Source of the DNA: Acidobacteriota bacterium
Lineage (GTDB): Bacteria > Acidobacteriota > Vicinamibacteria > Vicinamibacterales > UBA8438
Length of the DNA stretch: 43,116 bases
Direction of reading: 5' to 3'
Assembly: GCA_026708265.1 (NCBI GenBank)
Contig: JAPOVI010000330.1
Coordinates: 1 to 43,116 of the forward strand
How positions within the stretch are numbered: the first letter of the stretch is position 1; each line of letters starts with the position of its first letter. Under the pieces are notes generated by a model. That model had not been told where the DNA came from, did not search any database, and saw only the letters and a program-made list of their open reading frames with translations. Positions 23,397 to 30,883 of the stretch are shown piece after piece. The position numbers and the translations under genes were made by a program.

Positions 23397-25034
23397 CTAT
23401 CGAAGGTGGTATCGCCGGCCTCGCGTTCTCCCGGCGGCCCGCGCCAGCCCGTCGCGTACGAGATCGTTCAGCAGCCCGCGGGCGGCCGCGGGTGGCACAT
23501 CGAGCAGGGTCGCGGCCTCGTTCGTGGAGAGACTCCCGCGGCGGCGGATCTCGTCGAGCAGAACCTGACGGCGCCGGTTGTGCGCCGCCATCCCCGGGTT
23601 GCCGGCCCGCCGCACCAGAGCATCCGCCAGCACGTAGCGGGTCCCGCCGCGCCGGCCGACGCGCGACAACAACCCCTTGGCCACCATCCGTGAGAGCAGG
23701 GCATCGACGTCGGCCTCCGGCAGCATGGCGCGCAGATCGCGCGGCGCCACCGCGCCGGCCCGCCGCGCGGCGACCAGCGTCCGGCGCTCGTCGCCAGTGT
23801 CGTCCCGGTCGAGCTGATTCAGCCAGCTCTGGTCTTCGACGTCGACCAGCATGCGATTGCGCAGGATGACCGTCACCGAGCTCGCGGTGGCCTCGAAGAC
23901 GGGCGGTTCCATCAGTCGAGCCTCCATCTCGCGGTACATTCGATCGATGCCCTCTCCGTACTCCTCCACGAGCCCCATGCTCTTCATGACCCGCATGATG
24001 CGCGGGTTGCGGCTGTAGTGCTCGGCCCGCATGTTCTCGAGGGTGATGTGTCCGGGGAGCGGCCCCGGACTGCGCACCTCGATCCGGTCGTCCCATACGG
24101 TGATGTCCACGGTGGCGCCCGCAAGCCCGTAGTCGCGATGCGCCAGCGCATTCACGACGGCCTCCCGCAGCACGGGCTCGGGATACTCGGGCAGCGCCTC
24201 GCGCCGCGATCCGGCGACAATCTCGAACCGCCGCGTGTGCGCGGCCACGAAACGCAGACAGCAGTCGACGGTATCCGCCAGCGGACCGGCGCACTCCTCG
24301 CGCGCAGAAGACGGTCCGGGGCCGGGCCCGAGGCCTTCGCGACGCACGAGCTGCACCGCGGCGCCCCGCACGTGCCCCCGCGGTTCCGACGCGAAGAGCA
24401 CCAGCGCGGCCCGCAACACCCGCGGTCCCAGCGGCGGCGCGGCCGCGACGGCGACGCCGAGATCGGTCAGCGCCCGCTCGACGTCGTCCTGCGCGACGGC
24501 CGGCCGCCCGTCAGCCGCGAGCGCCTGATTCACGGCATCGAGATCGAACGCGGAGAGATCGACGACGGCGAGCGGCTCGTCTTCGCCGGCTCGATGCTCG
24601 CGCTCGCGAACGAAACGGGCCATGGCATCCCCGCGCAGAGGCTGCGAGTCGCCGCCCACACGCCGGAGCAGCCGACCGTCCGGCGTGGTGACGATGCGGC
24701 CGCGCACCTCCGGCACCGCGCAGATCGTCAGCTCCAGCTCGCCGACCGAGAGCGCCAGCAACTGAACGTCCACCCCGCATTCCGCGGCGATGCGGGTGAT
24801 TCGATCCTGGGTGTTCTGGGAGAGCGGACAACCGACCAACGTACGTCGATCGTCGACGCCGTGAACGATCAGTCCGCCACGGGTCATGGCCATGGCCGCG
24901 ACGGTGTCGCGAACGTCGGCGGGGACGCCGCGTTTGAAGTCCAGCTCGGCGTGCTCCAGGCGTCCGAACAGATCCCAGAACGCGTCGGGGGAAAGCCGCC
25001 GCGGAATGTCGGCAAGCCTGGGAACCGCGGCCAC
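23397..25034 (-). CDS. Schlafen AlbA_2 / HATPase_c_4 ATP-binding regulator with HTH
   Basis: A 545-aa protein of the COG2865-like group. An N-terminal AlbA_2 (Schlafen-like) domain covers ~residues 15-145 (HAELDFKRG, AMAMTRGGLIVHGVDDRR). A GHKL-like ATPase follows with the N box LREAVVNALAHRDY, DDRIEVRSPGPLPGHIT and NPRIMRVMKSMGLVEEYGEG. One or two winged-helix units complete the C-terminus (RRQVLLDEIRRRGSLSTNEA, LLNDLVRDGLARAAG). Such proteins are putative transcription regulators often found in accessory islands. The GTG at 25034 has no ribosome-binding site. GATAAT at 25048-25043 is a good -10 box about ten bases upstream, so the mRNA is probably leaderless. A dyad (25040-25057) overlaps this box. 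Confidence 0.85.
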   Translation of the reverse strand: MAAVPRLADIPRRLSPDAFWDLFGRLEHAELDFKRGVPADVRDTVAAMAMTRGGLIVHGVDDRRTLVGCPLSQNTQDRITRIAAECGVDVQLLALSVGELELTICAVPEVRGRIVTTPDGRLLRRVGGDSQPLRGDAMARFVREREHRAGEDEPLAVVDLSAFDLDAVNQALAADGRPAVAQDDVERALTDLGVAVAAAPPLGPRVLRAALVLFASEPRGHVRGAAVQLVRREGLGPGPGPSSAREECAGPLADTVDCCLRFVAAHTRRFEIVAGSRREALPEYPEPVLREAVVNALAHRDYGLAGATVDITVWDDRIEVRSPGPLPGHITLENMRAEHYSRNPRIMRVMKSMGLVEEYGEGIDRMYREMEARLMEPPVFEATASSVTVILRNRMLVDVEDQSWLNQLDRDDTGDERRTLVAARRAGAVAPRDLRAMLPEADVDALLSRMVAKGLLSRVGRRGGTRYVLADALVRRAGNPGMAAHNRRRQVLLDEIRRRGSLSTNEAATLLDVPPAAARGLLNDLVRDGLARAAGRTRGRRYHLR

Positions 25035-25039
25035 GGCCG

Positions 25040-25057
25040 CAAGATTATCAAAACTTG
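25040..25057 (-). promoter_or_regulatory. -10 box GATAAT inside a dyad, for the AlbA_2 gene
   Basis: CAAGATT and AAACTTG (six of seven positions symmetric) flank the sequence ATCA; the -10 hexamer GATAAT lies inside. A protein bound here would block transcription, so autoregulation by the encoded HTH protein is a reasonable inference. Confidence 0.4.
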
Positions 25058-25138
25058 GCTGACAATTACAGATGAATGGCCGTCATCCTGTTAATATTGC
25101 GAAATGTTCCGGCAAATCGGGAGCAGTTTCTGGGCCCT

Positions 25139-25180
25139 TCGAACGCCGGCACGGTGTGGCCGGCCAGTTCGTCGGGCCCG
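25139..25180 (-). pseudogene. Possible tail remnant related to the 2-hydroxyacid dehydrogenase gene
   Basis: The minus strand reads DELAGHTVPAFEGP, close to DHLAGRPVPAFEGH at the end of the dehydrogenase at 26786-27805. Sixteen bases (TCGAACGCCGGCACGG) are identical at both places. The rest of 25058-25190 shows nothing recognisable. Confidence 0.35.
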
Positions 25181-25190
25181 ATCAGTCCGA

Positions 25191-25748
25191 TCAGTGCGGG
25201 TTGTCGTCGTACAGGTACTCGGCGAGTTTCAGCGACTCCAGCATGTCGTTCCAGACCTTGGCGGCCGCCCGCCGGTCTTCGGGCCAGTACTCCATCGTGA
25301 TGAACGCCTGGACGTTCCCGCCGCGAGCGAGGCACGCCCTGGAGTGCGCCTTGCGCTTCCCGGCCGGATCCACGAAGTCCATCTCCAGCCACAGGTACTC
25401 CAGATTGCGGCGGGATGCGCCGAGCATCGGTCCCTCCCGCGTGCACCGGCGCGCATCGTCGGCCAGCACGGTGTGCTCCATCATGTCGGCGAGCGACGGC
25501 ATGGCGCTCCAGTCCATGCTCGATCCATCGGGACCGAGCCGAAGCACAGAGACCTGCAGGCGCATGTTGTCGTCGGGAGCCGCGGCGTCATAGAGGCAGA
25601 TGGAATCCCCGTCGGGCGTGATCACCCAGCCCGACGGGTACTCAAAGTGCACCGCTCCTCTGCTCGCCACGAAGACGCTGTTGCCGGGCTTGGCGCTCCA
25701 TCCGTGATCGCGGGGCAGATCGACTACTCTGCTCTTCCAGTCCGGCAC
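25191..25748 (-). CDS. Hypothetical protein, possibly PsbP/Mog1-like fold
   Basis: A 185-aa cytosolic-looking protein without signal or membrane segment. The opening VHFEYPSGWVITPDGDSICL, then MRLQVSVLRL and the end AKVWNDMLESLKLAEYLYDD, recall small alpha/beta proteins of the PsbP/Mog1/DcrB-like class, whose members often begin with an F-x-YP-x-GW phrase and end with a helix containing F/L-x-x-ML-x-SL. This is pattern recognition only. The GTG at 25748 follows AGAGGT. No operon partner is clear: the AlbA_2 gene follows after 156 bases, and a decayed region lies upstream. Confidence 0.6.
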   Translation of the reverse strand: MPDWKSRVVDLPRDHGWSAKPGNSVFVASRGAVHFEYPSGWVITPDGDSICLYDAAAPDDNMRLQVSVLRLGPDGSSMDWSAMPSLADMMEHTVLADDARRCTREGPMLGASRRNLEYLWLEMDFVDPAGKRKAHSRACLARGGNVQAFITMEYWPEDRRAAAKVWNDMLESLKLAEYLYDDNPH

Positions 25749-25756
25749 GGTGAACT

Positions 25757-26000
25757 ACCTCTGCTCGGTCTCTTGGCTGATGTTGACGGACTCGACGCTG
25801 TTCAGGGTAAACGCGCCGCGGCCGCTCCTGCCCCGGGCGAGATAGACGTCAAGGCCACGCCGCGGCGACCCGGTCCGTCAGCGCCCTGCTGCCCGGGGAG
25901 GCGCCCGCCAGCGGCGCCGACTCCGGCGGGGGGGGGGGAGGGCGCCGGCGCCCGGCGCGCGGAACATTCGGCCACACATTCAAGTCAGACACGTTCGATT
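25757..26000. other. Degenerate region with an 11-G tract
   Basis: No full gene. On the minus strand, a stop-ended open stretch with normal codon look (GLDVYLARGRSGRGAFTLNS and on to a TAG at 25755) extends only from about 25880 and has no start codon. It may be the tail of a lost gene. A run of 11 G lies at 25928-25938, a slippage-prone site. Confidence 0.35.
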
Positions 26001-26257
26001 CTACAGCCGCACCACTTCGGAGAGTTGGTGTACGTCGATCGCGTGCTGCACGCCGGCTTGGTGCGCCTCCCGGATGTGCCCGTCCCAGAGTCGGTGTCGA
26101 TTGTGACCAGGATCCTGCCCTCGAAACCGGCCCGCTCGAGCAGAGCCCGATCGCCGGGAACCGGTTCGAACTGACGCGCCTCGAGAACGTCATGGCCCTG
26201 GATGCGCAGCCAGTCGGCCAGCCCCGGACCGGCGCACCGGTCTACGAGGAACTTCAC
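26001..26257 (-). pseudogene. DUF5615 PIN-like protein, frameshifted
   Basis: From a GTG at 26257 the frame reads KFLVDRCAGPGLADWLRIQG, GHDVLEARQFEP, DRALLERAGFEGRILVTIDTD, the usual DUF5615 (PIN-like, Mut7-C-type) order with the early Asp and the ILVT-D-D site. After TIDTD the frame is lost: the shifted frame continues GHIREAHQAGVQHAIDVHQL and ends SEVVRL-stop at 26001, which looks like the true C-terminus. One extra base around 26095-26105 explains this. The GTG overlaps the DUF433 stop as GTGA, the standard pairing of this toxin-antitoxin-like unit. Either the toxin is dead or the base is a sequencing error. Confidence 0.7.
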
Positions 26258-26502
26258 CGCTCCGAAACGGAGATGGCCGACAGCGTGTCGCGCGAGATCA
26301 CGGCGTGTGCGTACGCGACGCACGCGCGGATGTCCTCCGGCTCCAGCTCCGGGTAGTCCTGGAGGATGGCCTCCGGGGTGACTCCTTGGGCCATCAAGCT
26401 CAGGATCAACTCTACCGAGAGCCGCATGTCCCGGATGATCGGCTTGCCGCCGAAGACCTCCGGTCGCGCGGTGATGCGCTTCAGGAGTTCCGTGTGGCTC
26501 AT
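26254..26502 (-). CDS. DUF433 family protein (antitoxin-like)
   Basis: An 82-aa protein: ITARPEVFGGKPIIRDMRLS, VELILSLMAQGVTPEAILQD, YPELEPEDIRACVAYAH. This is the DUF433 pattern (G-x-P-x-I-x-G/D-x-R-hydrophobic, then a helix-turn-helix-like segment), the presumed DNA-binding antitoxin paired with DUF5615 PIN-like proteins. GGGAG lies before the ATG at 26502. The stop overlaps the partner's GTG, so the two were translationally coupled. With the partner frameshifted, this may be an orphan antitoxin. Confidence 0.82.
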   Translation of the reverse strand: MSHTELLKRITARPEVFGGKPIIRDMRLSVELILSLMAQGVTPEAILQDYPELEPEDIRACVAYAHAVISRDTLSAISVSER

Positions 26503-26785
26503 GTCTCCCACCTCGGCGTTCGCCACGTGCCGCTCCGCGAGCCCGCGCAACTGCAACTCACCAGGTGTCGGGCCCCGGCGCGGACACCGTCTCGACGCGC
26601 ATGGGCCCGTTGGACAAAGAGCCGATCAGGACGTTGCTGGCTCTGGCGTCGTAGTCACTCGGTGCTTCTGGCTCTCTTCTGTGTACGCGGTTCTTGTCGC
26701 GACGGCAGAGGGAAGGGCGAGCCGGGGGTTTCGCTCATCTGTTCGCCCCACAATACCACGCGTCGATCCCGCTGGTCCGACCGTC
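26503..26785. other. Intergenic region, mostly unexplained
   Basis: Between the 2-hydroxyacid dehydrogenase stop and the DUF433 start. The minus strand has a short open stretch ending at a TGA (26558): SNVLIGSLSNGPMRVETVSA and a few more residues. It has no start and is too short to call. Confidence 0.3.
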
Positions 26786-27805
26786 TCACATCCTCTTCCG
26801 CCTCACGCCGATCGTCGGTTGCAGGTCAGCGTCGATGGCCCGGTGGCCAGCAGCGGGCTGGTGGTGCCCCTCGAACGCCGGCACGGGGCGGCCCGCCAGG
26901 TGGTCGAGCAGCACGTCGCACGCCGCCGTGGCGAAGCGCCGGTAGCCATCGTCGGTCGGCCAGCCGATGTGGGGCGTGAGCACGACGTTCCCGAGCGTGG
27001 TGAGCGGATGGCCGGGCGGCAGGGGCTCCCGGTCGAAGACGTCGAGGCCGGCGCCGGCGATGCGTCCCGCCGCGAGGGCGCCGACCAGGGCCGCCTCGTC
27101 GACGAGCGGGCCTCGCGCGGTGTTGATGAGGAACGCGGTCGGCTTCATCAGGGCGATGCGCCGCGCGTCGAGCAGACGCCGCGAGGAGGGCGACAGGGAC
27201 ACGTGAATCGTCACGACGTCCGCCTCGCCCAGCAGGTCGTCGAGCTCGCGCCGCTCGGCGCCGGCGCCAGTCGCCACCTCAGCGGTCAGCGAACGGCTCC
27301 AGGCGGCGACCCGCATCCCGAACGCCTTGCCGATCCGGGCGACGTGCCGGCCGATTCGGCCGAGGCCCACGATCCCGAGGGTCTTGCCGTGCAGCACCGG
27401 CGTCGACGGCGCCGGCCACTCCCCCCGTCTGAGCGCGGCGTCGCTGGCCGGGATCTGCCGCATCACCGCCATCGCCAGACCGAAGGTGAGCTCGGCGGCG
27501 CCGATCGAGTACCCGCCCGACGCTCTGGCGACGACGATGCCGCGGTCGCGCGCCGCCGCGAAGTCGACATGGCTCGCGTGGTTGCCGGTCTGCACGAGGA
27601 GCCGCACGTCGGCAAGCCGCTCGAGCAACTCGCGCGTGAAGCGCGTCCGCTCGCGGTTGGCTATCAGCGCCTCGAAGCCGCGCAGCGCCGCGGGGTCGCC
27701 GAACGGCTCCGTGAAGACCCGCACCTCGGCGCGCTCGAGCAACCGGCGTACGCCTTCCGTGCCTTCCCACGCCCGGTGAATGTCGTCGAGAATCGCGACG
27801 CGCAT
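26786..27805 (-). CDS. D-2-hydroxyacid dehydrogenase family protein
   Basis: A 339-aa NAD(P)-dependent oxidoreductase of the D-isomer 2-hydroxyacid dehydrogenase family, cytosolic. The nucleotide-binding loop is KTLGIVGLGRIGRHVARIGK. The catalytic triad is in place: Arg in FLINTARGPLVDE, Glu in LDVFDREPLPPGHPL and His in VVLTPHIGWPT. The N-terminal half supplies the substrate domain (LLVQTGNHASHVDFAAARDR). Length is normal, with a tail of about 25 residues after the family's usual end. It starts four bases after the MatC-type gene and is the third gene of a tight operon with MmgE/PrpD. The natural substrate is not determined by sequence. Confidence 0.9.
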   Translation of the reverse strand: MRVAILDDIHRAWEGTEGVRRLLERAEVRVFTEPFGDPAALRGFEALIANRERTRFTRELLERLADVRLLVQTGNHASHVDFAAARDRGIVVARASGGYSIGAAELTFGLAMAVMRQIPASDAALRRGEWPAPSTPVLHGKTLGIVGLGRIGRHVARIGKAFGMRVAAWSRSLTAEVATGAGAERRELDDLLGEADVVTIHVSLSPSSRRLLDARRIALMKPTAFLINTARGPLVDEAALVGALAAGRIAGAGLDVFDREPLPPGHPLTTLGNVVLTPHIGWPTDDGYRRFATAACDVLLDHLAGRPVPAFEGHHQPAAGHRAIDADLQPTIGVRRKRM

Positions 27806-27809
27806 GGGG

Positions 27810-29051
27810 CTACCCGAACAGCAACCAGCAGAGCGCCGCGCCGACCACGGACATCGAGAGCCCCCACGCGAGGAGCGCGTTGAACAGCGCGCGCGTGTTG
27901 GTGCCGGGGGGCGCCGCGGCCAGGTACAGGGCGCCCACGGTGGAGAGCGCCGAGAGATCGACGAGGCCGCCGCCCACGGTGATCGACCACGCGAGGTTGA
28001 CGGGCTCGACGGCGCCGACCTGCTGCGCGAGGTCCGGCACCATCGGCAGGAACGCCGGCATCACGACGCCGGACGTGCTGCTGTACACCGATATCAGGCC
28101 CGTCCCGAACGCCAGGGTCGGCACGACCGTCTCCGAGGTGGAGATGCCGGCCAGCCCGCTGGTGAACAGGTCCATGCCCTGGGTCCTCTGCATGATGGAG
28201 ATCAGCACCGTCACCCCGGTGACCATCAGGATGACGCCCCACGGCATGCGCCGAATGGCCTGCTGCTCGTCGACGCAGCGGAGGAGGGTGAGCAGCGCGG
28301 CGATGAAGACCGCCGTCAGGCCCACGTGCGCGTCGAAGCCGACGACGGCGACGATCAGCGCCGAGATGCCGGCGAGGGTCAGCCAATGCCGGCGCTCGAA
28401 GCGTTCGACCTCCGGCTCCCCCGATCCGGCGTCTCCCTCGCGTCTCCGAAAGAGCTTCAGGCCGCCGAACAACGCGAAGCCGCCGGATCCCACAATCACG
28501 TGGGCCAGCACGTTGTACCCGTAGGTCTGCCACTCGAGGCCGCCCAGGCCGATGCGCGCCATCACGTCGTTGGCGATGACGCCGCCGGGCGCGAAAGGCG
28601 ACAGCGTGCCCGCCAGCGCGCCGTTGCCGGTCATGATCGCCATCAGCAGCGGCGATATGCCCACCCTCCCCGCGACGGCCATGGCGGGCGCGGCGAGCAG
28701 GGCGCTGGCGGGCGTGCCGCCGGGGCCGATGGTGGACACCACCACGCCCAGCGCGAAGAACATGAGCGGCAGCAGCCCCGCGTTCCCGCGGCACAGCCGG
28801 ACGGCCTGCCCGGTCAACCGGGACAGCGTGCCGTTGGTGTCGGCCATGCTGAACAACAGCGTCACGCCGACGAGCGTGACCAGCAACGGCACGGGGAAGC
28901 CCGACAGCACGGTGTTGACCGACATGCCGCCCAGGTACACCCCCACCAGCCAGGCCATGGCCAGCGACAGGATGCCGACGTTGATCTTCGTGAGCACGCT
29001 CAGCGCGACGGCCACGACGAGCGCCGCGACCGAGGCCCACGCGAGCGTCAT
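27810..29051 (-). CDS. MatC-type dicarboxylate carrier (SLC13/ion-transporter superfamily)
   Basis: A 413-aa inner-membrane carrier with about 11-12 hydrophobic segments. The N-terminal half fits the MatC_N family of malonate/dicarboxylate carriers: ALSVLTKINVGILSLAMAWL, VYLGGMSVNTVLSGFPVPLL, LLFSMADTNGTLSRLTG and VVVSTIGPGGTPASALLAAP. A second GxGxxG-like re-entrant segment, LISVYSSTSGVVMPAFLPMV, mirrors the first as in this superfamily. The ATG overlaps the MmgE/PrpD stop (ATGA), so the two are coupled. The operon suggests uptake of a di- or tricarboxylate that the two enzymes then process, an inference. Confidence 0.85.
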   Translation of the reverse strand: MTLAWASVAALVVAVALSVLTKINVGILSLAMAWLVGVYLGGMSVNTVLSGFPVPLLVTLVGVTLLFSMADTNGTLSRLTGQAVRLCRGNAGLLPLMFFALGVVVSTIGPGGTPASALLAAPAMAVAGRVGISPLLMAIMTGNGALAGTLSPFAPGGVIANDVMARIGLGGLEWQTYGYNVLAHVIVGSGGFALFGGLKLFRRREGDAGSGEPEVERFERRHWLTLAGISALIVAVVGFDAHVGLTAVFIAALLTLLRCVDEQQAIRRMPWGVILMVTGVTVLISIMQRTQGMDLFTSGLAGISTSETVVPTLAFGTGLISVYSSTSGVVMPAFLPMVPDLAQQVGAVEPVNLAWSITVGGGLVDLSALSTVGALYLAAAPPGTNTRALFNALLAWGLSMSVVGAALCWLLFG

Positions 29052-30478
29052 TGCGCGAGCGCCGCAGCCGCCGGGGCTGCGCTCAGGACGCGGGCCAGCA
29101 GACCCACGTCGGGCAGGTCCTCCAGCGCCTCGACCAACTCGAAGGTCTCCTCGATGGCCGGCGGCGGCAGCACGAGCGACGCGCAGTCGCTGAACTTCTC
29201 GTGGAGCTCGTCGCGGGTGAACGGCAGGTCGGGCCCGCCCCGATAGCGTTCGTCCGCCGCCTCGACGAGGGTGCGGCCGTCGTCGAGATCGACCTCGACG
29301 GTGCTGCGGATCTTCTCCCAGCCCTGCGCCTCGATCTCGGGGTCGAGCACGCGCTCCACCTTCCGCATCAGCGCCTGCACCGGCGCGCTCCGGACGAACT
29401 CGTCGTTGAACTCGTGAACGCCCGCCTTCCGCCGGAGCGCGATGGCGCTCACCATGAACGCGGGACAGAACTTCGCCTCGAGCTCGTTGGTCGCGATGGG
29501 GTACCGCAGCGGATTGAGGATGTTGGACCCGGCGCGCACGCGAATGGCCGCGATGCTCTCAGGCCGCACGTCGTGCGCGATCACCAGTCGCCGCATGGCG
29601 TCCATCGTCGGATGCCCGAGAACGCCGCACGGGTACGGCTTTATCGACACCCCGGGCCACACGATCGTGTGCGGGTCGCCGAGCCTGCCGACGATGCGGT
29701 CGGCGTCGAAGCCCTCGCCGTGACTGAAGGCCTGGAAGAAGCCCCACGGCGGGTCGAGGGCGTCCCCGCCGCCCGTGAAGCCCCTCGCGGCGAGCTCGGC
29801 CGCGACCACCCCGTTCTGCGAGGCCCGGCCCACGTGCAGCGGCTTGGTCATCGACCCGAAGTTCACGCGGATGCCCGAGGCCGAGCTCGCCGCGATGGCG
29901 AGCGTGTGCGCGACCCGGGCGCCGTCGAGGCCGAGCAGCCTGGCTGCGGCGACCGCCGCGCCGAACGTGCCGACGGTGCCGGACGAGTGGAAGCCCTTCC
30001 GGTAGTGGTCGGGGCTGATGGCCTCGGCGATCTTGCACTCGACCTCGAAGCCCGTGAGGAACGCCTCTAGGAACGCCCGGCCGGACGCCCGCTGCCGCTC
30101 GCCGATGGCCAGCGCCGCGACCATCGGCGGCACGGTCGGGTGCGTCAGCAGTCCGAAGATGCGGTCGGCGCTGGTCGCGAGCTGCGTGTCGTCCCAGTCG
30201 AGCGCATGGCCGCTCGTCCCGTTGAGCAGCGCCGCCGAGGACGCGCCGCTCCGGAACGGCTCGGGGCCGAACGCGGTCGACTCCGGCTTCCCGCCGACCG
30301 TCCGGACGTAGCCGCGCAGGATGCGGCCGGCGTCCTGCGTCGATCCGGCCAGCATGACGCCGAGTCCGTCGATGACGCAGCGCTTCGCGATGCGGACGGC
30401 CTCCTGCGGAAAGTTCTCCCAGCGGGCCCGGCCGACGAAGTCCACGACCGCGCTCGTGGCGCGCTGCTGGTCGGTCAA
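29048..30478 (-). CDS. MmgE/PrpD family protein
   Basis: A 476-aa cytosolic protein of the 2-methylcitrate dehydratase / iminodisuccinate epimerase / cis-aconitate decarboxylase superfamily. Typical segments: RIAKRCVIDGLGVMLAGS, LLNGTSGHALDWDDTQ, LTHPTVPPMVAALAIGE, GFHSSGTVGTFGAAVAAARL, GSMTKPLHVGRASQNGVVAA and SIKPYPCGVLGHPTMDA. The H-x-DWDD and KPYP-C elements are the usual active-site features. TTG at 30478 is the start, five bases after AGGGGAG. First gene of a three-gene run with a MatC-type carrier and a 2-hydroxyacid dehydrogenase, 76 bases after a small RR-motif gene. Propionate genes are absent, so a methylcitrate role is not indicated. Confidence 0.9.
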   Translation of the reverse strand: MTDQQRATSAVVDFVGRARWENFPQEAVRIAKRCVIDGLGVMLAGSTQDAGRILRGYVRTVGGKPESTAFGPEPFRSGASSAALLNGTSGHALDWDDTQLATSADRIFGLLTHPTVPPMVAALAIGERQRASGRAFLEAFLTGFEVECKIAEAISPDHYRKGFHSSGTVGTFGAAVAAARLLGLDGARVAHTLAIAASSASGIRVNFGSMTKPLHVGRASQNGVVAAELAARGFTGGGDALDPPWGFFQAFSHGEGFDADRIVGRLGDPHTIVWPGVSIKPYPCGVLGHPTMDAMRRLVIAHDVRPESIAAIRVRAGSNILNPLRYPIATNELEAKFCPAFMVSAIALRRKAGVHEFNDEFVRSAPVQALMRKVERVLDPEIEAQGWEKIRSTVEVDLDDGRTLVEAADERYRGGPDLPFTRDELHEKFSDCASLVLPPPAIEETFELVEALEDLPDVGLLARVLSAAPAAAALAQ

Positions 30479-30554
30479 GCTGCTCCCCTCGACGCATCGG
30501 TCCCGTCACCGTGATCGGCGGGCGCGGCATCGGCGCCGCCAGCCGCGCCGGTGG

Positions 30555-30824
30555 CTACGACGCCACCTCGACGGTGCCGCCGCGGGACTCGAACGCGTCG
30601 ATCACCGGCATGAGCGCCGCCCGGAAATCGGCGCGCGCCAGCCACATCGTCTCGCGGAGCCTCACCCGGTGGGCCGGCGCCGACTGCTCGGCGAGGCGGG
30701 CGAGCAGGGCGGCGGTCGAACCGTTCATCCGGGCCTCGACGAACGTCATGTACAGCCGCTCGCACGAGACGTCGAGGGTCCGCGTCCGGCCCCGGCCGAG
30801 CAGGATGAAGTCTCGGCGGTTCAT
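30555..30824 (-). CDS. Small protein with N-terminal RR motif
   Basis: An 89-aa protein: MNRRDFILLGRGRTRTLDVS, CERLYMTFVEARMNGSTAAL, LRETMWLARADFRAALMPVI, AFESRGGTVEVAS. The MNRRDFILL start resembles a Tat signal, but no hydrophobic stretch follows, so export is doubtful. The SCERLYM-x-(F/Y)-x-(E/D)AR phrase looks like a conserved family that I have seen in Acidobacteriota but cannot name. GGTGAG precedes the ATG at 30824. It lies between the oxidoreductase FAD subunit and MmgE/PrpD on the same strand. Confidence 0.6.
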   Translation of the reverse strand: MNRRDFILLGRGRTRTLDVSCERLYMTFVEARMNGSTAALLARLAEQSAPAHRVRLRETMWLARADFRAALMPVIDAFESRGGTVEVAS

Positions 30825-30883
30825 CAGCGCTCACCGATCACCCGCCAACGACCGGCATACCACGCGCTGCCCCTCACCCACGG

